From an uncultured Eubacteriales bacterium (GTDB taxonomy: Bacteria; Bacillota; Clostridia; Christensenellales; Borkfalkiaceae): a DNA stretch of 64,000 nt. The stretch's first letter is position 1. Each line of letters opens with the position of its first letter. The DNA is taken from assembly GCA_905209085.1 (NCBI GenBank), contig CAJLRM010000002.1, positions 124,001 to 188,000 of the forward strand, given 5' to 3'. Under the pieces are notes generated by a model, which worked only from the letters and a program-made list of their open reading frames with translations, was not told the DNA's origin and searched no databases. Position numbers and translations under genes: made by a program. Of this stretch, positions 61,211-64,000 are shown piece after piece.

Positions 61211-61468
61211 ATGGCTAAATTTTTATCGGACTTTGCCGTCGGAGAGAGCGGAAAAATCCTTTCCGTTTCGGGCGGCGGCGCGATTCGCAGGCGCCTTTTC
61301 GATATGGGCGTGACGCCCGGAGCGGACGTCGTGCTCCGCAAAAAAGCGCCGCTCGGGGATCCTCTGGAAATCACGATCCGCGGCTATGAACTTACTCTGC
61401 GCAAGGCGGAAGCCGCTTGTGTGGAAATGGAGTCGATGCGGAAGGAGGCGGCAAACGGAATATGTTGA
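61211..61468 (+). CDS. feoA: FeoA family protein (second copy)
   Basis: This 85-residue FeoA shows AVGESGKILSVSGGGAIRRRL, split as AVGESGKILSV and SGGGAIRRRL, then FDMGVTPGADVVLRKKAPLG and ITIRGYELTLRKAEA. It matches the classical FeoA better than the first copy. AAGGAG lies 10 nt before the ATG at 61211. Its stop overlaps the feoB start by 7 nt, so the two are translationally coupled. Confidence 0.95.
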   Translation: MAKFLSDFAVGESGKILSVSGGGAIRRRLFDMGVTPGADVVLRKKAPLGDPLEITIRGYELTLRKAEAACVEMESMRKEAANGIC

Positions 61469-63816
61469 AATTTGCTTTGGCGGGAAATCCTAACTCGGGA
61501 AAGACTACTTTGTTCAACGCCCTGACGGGAAGCACGGCGCACGTCGGCAACTGGCCGGGCGTCACCGTGGATAAGCGGGAGGGCACCTATAAAAAGGGAA
61601 GCGAACCGGTAGACATCGTCGACTTGCCCGGCATTTATTCCCTCTCTCCCTATACGCCCGAAGAGGTCATCGCGCGTAATTTCATCCTCGACGAGCGTCC
61701 CGACTGCATCATCAATATCGTCGACGCGACCAATCTCGAACGCAATCTCTATCTCACGACTCAGCTGATGGAAGTGGATATTCCGATGATCGTCGCGCTC
61801 AATATGGCGGACGTGCTCATCAAAAACGGGGATAAGCTGGACGTCGACGTTTTGGAACAACGAATCGGTTTGCCCGTAGTGGCAATTTCGGCGCTCAAAG
61901 ACAAAAACACCGATCTTCTGATGAAGCGCGCCGTCGAAACGGCAAAGAAACCGAGGTCGGCGACGAGCGTCCTCACCCGTTCGAAACTGGGCGAAGCGAT
62001 CGCTTATGCGGAGGGAATGCTGAAAGAAAAGAAGAGCGCGCCTTTGTTCCATGCGGTGAAACTGCTGGAAAAGGACGAACTCGAAATCGCGGAAAGTCCC
62101 GCGGAATCGGACAAATTGCAAAGATATCTTAAAGAAAGCGGCGGTCAAAAAGGGGGACTTAGCGGCGATACGGAAGCGGAGATCGCGGATGCGCGCTATC
62201 AATACATATCCGAAAACTTTTCGCCCGTACTGAAAAAATCGTCGAAGTCGTCGAAGGGCAAGATCACGAAATCGGATAAGGCGGACAGAGTGCTCACCCA
62301 TAAATGGGCGGGGATTCCTCTCTTTCTTCTCATCCTGTTTGCAATCTTCCATTTTACTTTTTCCGAGGACCTTTTCTATCTCGGCGCCATCGTCAGACCT
62401 TTCGGCGAATGGGCGGGCGGGATTAAAGAAACTGCCGCGGGCGGCATCTTCTTTTCGGACGGATTGAATTCTCCCGGCGTCATTCTCGCCAATGCTCTGG
62501 GGCTTTTGACGGATACGCTCACGGGGCTGGCGGGGCAGGGTATGGAAGCGGCGAACGCCGGCGCCTGGGCGGTCAGCTTTGTCTGCGACGGCGTGTTGGG
62601 CGGTTTGTTCTCGGTGCTTTCCTTCCTGCCGCAGATCCTCGTTCTTTTCCTCTTCTTCTCCGTTTTGGAGGACAGCGGATATATGGCGCGCGTGGCGTTC
62701 ATTCTCGACAGAATTTTCCGTCGCTTCGGCGTTTCGGGAAGAGCGTTTATGCCCATGATCATGGGCTTCGGATGCAGCGTGCCCGCGATGATCAATACCC
62801 GTACCCTGTCCGACGAGAAAGAACGGACTGCCACCATCCGCGTCATTCCCTTCTTCTCCTGCGGCGCGAAGCTGCCCATTTTGACGGCTATCGCGGGCGG
62901 TATCGTCACGAAATTCGGCGTCGGCAACGCGGACGCCATCACCTATTCCATGTACGTCTTGGGCATGGCGGCGGCTGTCGTTTGTCTTTTAGTGATGCGC
63001 AGCACGACGATGAAAGGAGAAACGCCTCCCTTTATCATGGAGCTTCCCGCCTATCACGCGCCGAGATTGCGCAATCTGATGCTGCACTTGTGGGATAAAG
63101 TAAAACATTTCGTCAAGAAGGCGTTTACGATTATTCTCGCTTCTACTATCGTCATCTGGTTCCTATCCAAATTCGGCTGGGATTGGCATTATATCGGCGA
63201 CGATATGGACAGTTCCATTCTCGCCTCTTTGGGCAAACTCATTCAACCCATTTTCACGCCGCTCGGCTTCGGTTCGCAATTGTCTGCGTTCGGCTGGGTG
63301 TTCGCGGTGGCGGCGGTGACGGGGCTCATCGCCAAGGAAAACGTCATCGCCACCTTCTTCACGCTCGCCTGCTGTATCGTGGCGGCTGCCGGAAACGGCG
63401 CGCTCGCGGGACTTCCCGAAGAAACTTTACAGGAAATCCTTGCGCTGATAGAGGGCGGGGAAGCCAGCGAAGACGGCGTCCTCGAAGCGGTGGCGATGAT
63501 TCAGGCTACGGGTATCACCGTTCCCGCGCTGCTTTCCTTCATCGCGTTCAATATGACGACGATTCCCTGCTTCGCGGCGGTGGCGACGGCAAAAGCCGAA
63601 CTGCCCGCAGGCAAATTGAAGTGGACGATCCTCTTCTGGATGGTTTCTTCCTACGCCATCTCGGCGGCGGTATACACCATCGGCAGCTGGTGGTGGACGG
63701 CGTTCCTCTGGCTGGCGGCTGCCGCGATCGTCACGGCGATCATCGTGCTCAAAAATAAATCCGACAAAAAGATGACTTTGAAAGCCGATTCGGACGCAAA
63801 GGCGCAGGCGGCTTGA
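61462..63816 (+). CDS. feoB: Ferrous iron transporter FeoB
   Basis: This 784-residue protein carries Fe(II) into the cell. The N-terminal GTPase domain has GNPNSGKTT (G1), DLPG (G3) and NMAD (G4), followed by a GDI-like helical domain. The membrane part has two Gate regions: the first with MARVAFILDRIFRRFGVSG, FGCSVPAMINTRTLSDEKER and FFSCGAKLPI, the second near GLIAKENVIATFFTL. GGAGG lies 13 nt before the ATG at 61462. No FeoC follows within the window. Confidence 0.97.
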   Translation: MLKFALAGNPNSGKTTLFNALTGSTAHVGNWPGVTVDKREGTYKKGSEPVDIVDLPGIYSLSPYTPEEVIARNFILDERPDCIINIVDATNLERNLYLTTQLMEVDIPMIVALNMADVLIKNGDKLDVDVLEQRIGLPVVAISALKDKNTDLLMKRAVETAKKPRSATSVLTRSKLGEAIAYAEGMLKEKKSAPLFHAVKLLEKDELEIAESPAESDKLQRYLKESGGQKGGLSGDTEAEIADARYQYISENFSPVLKKSSKSSKGKITKSDKADRVLTHKWAGIPLFLLILFAIFHFTFSEDLFYLGAIVRPFGEWAGGIKETAAGGIFFSDGLNSPGVILANALGLLTDTLTGLAGQGMEAANAGAWAVSFVCDGVLGGLFSVLSFLPQILVLFLFFSVLEDSGYMARVAFILDRIFRRFGVSGRAFMPMIMGFGCSVPAMINTRTLSDEKERTATIRVIPFFSCGAKLPILTAIAGGIVTKFGVGNADAITYSMYVLGMAAAVVCLLVMRSTTMKGETPPFIMELPAYHAPRLRNLMLHLWDKVKHFVKKAFTIILASTIVIWFLSKFGWDWHYIGDDMDSSILASLGKLIQPIFTPLGFGSQLSAFGWVFAVAAVTGLIAKENVIATFFTLACCIVAAAGNGALAGLPEETLQEILALIEGGEASEDGVLEAVAMIQATGITVPALLSFIAFNMTTIPCFAAVATAKAELPAGKLKWTILFWMVSSYAISAAVYTIGSWWWTAFLWLAAAAIVTAIIVLKNKSDKKMTLKADSDAKAQAA

Positions 63817-64000
63817 TAAAGCTTTCCCCTTCCTCTCAAAACTCTTCCTTTCGGCTTTCCTGAAAGGGACTGAAACTTTCAAAAATTCGGCTCCGGACGT
63901 CCGCGCTTGTCGGATGCCCGGAACTGAAAGGAAAGCGCGGGCGCCTTTGGCGCATAAAAAATGCAGCCGAAAGACGAAGGGAAAAAGCTTTGGAATATTT
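63817..64000. other. Sequence after feoB
   Basis: 184 nt to the window edge without a recognised gene or clear terminator. Confidence 0.5.

Noticed and set aside
1..64000. tRNA genes, rRNA genes, CRISPR arrays, insertion sequence ends
   Set aside because: I looked for cloverleaf-like acceptor/T-arm pairs, regularly spaced repeats and transposase genes and found none; only a stand-alone resolvase is present.

Overview
The window looks like a chromosomal segment of a spore-forming member of the Clostridia, probably an uncultured gut lineage of the Christensenellales type (the order is inference). Supporting signs are a gerA-type germination operon (42798-47146), AAGGAGG-like ribosome binding sites, TTGACA/TATAAT promoters, LplB/YtcP-type sugar permeases, a class M sirtuin with its zinc macrodomain, and a GC content slightly above 50 percent with an AT-rich island at 22.0-22.9 kb. 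I see no tRNA, rRNA, CRISPR array or insertion sequence.

Region 1 (1-15.3 kb) is a carbohydrate-use locus on the + strand. It holds the end of a surface protein, four paralogous lipoproteins with a GH28-like beta-helix, two ABC sugar permeases, a cytoplasmic GH36 alpha-galactosidase, an exported glycerophosphodiester phosphodiesterase and an SGNH esterase lipoprotein. The likely target is an acetylated, galactose- or uronate-containing glycan that may carry glycerol-phosphate. No solute-binding protein or ABC ATPase is present. A 56-residue cysteine-rich protein missed by length cut-offs follows at 15512-15682 (-).

Region 2 (16-30 kb) is housekeeping: gyrB, gyrA, serS, a DEDD exonuclease and an RsmF-like rRNA methyltransferase, plus a CtpE-like P-type ATPase with a tandem leader element. 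It is interrupted by a small AT-rich island with two XRE regulators divergent from a hypothetical gene around CAATTG palindromes. Region 3 (30-42 kb) has a 1235-residue doubly anchored lipoprotein, a split TauE/SafE transporter, a HAD phosphatase, Ppx/GppA, Maf, a GNAT acetyltransferase and an MreB-like protein. It ends in a minus-strand structured RNA with its own strong promoter and terminator (42410-41962).

Region 4 (42.8-53.8 kb) contains gerAA-gerAB-gerAC with unusual disordered insertions, an Rrf2 regulator and its probable target gene sharing a 21-bp operator, a zinc macrodomain/SirTM pair, a small membrane protein, a small minus-strand RNA candidate and a serine resolvase. Region 5 (53.9-64 kb) has argH, ruvC-ruvA-ruvB-queA, and a ferrous iron module: a DtxR-family regulator followed by feoA-feoA-feoB behind a promoter carrying TTAACC-N2-GGTTAA boxes.
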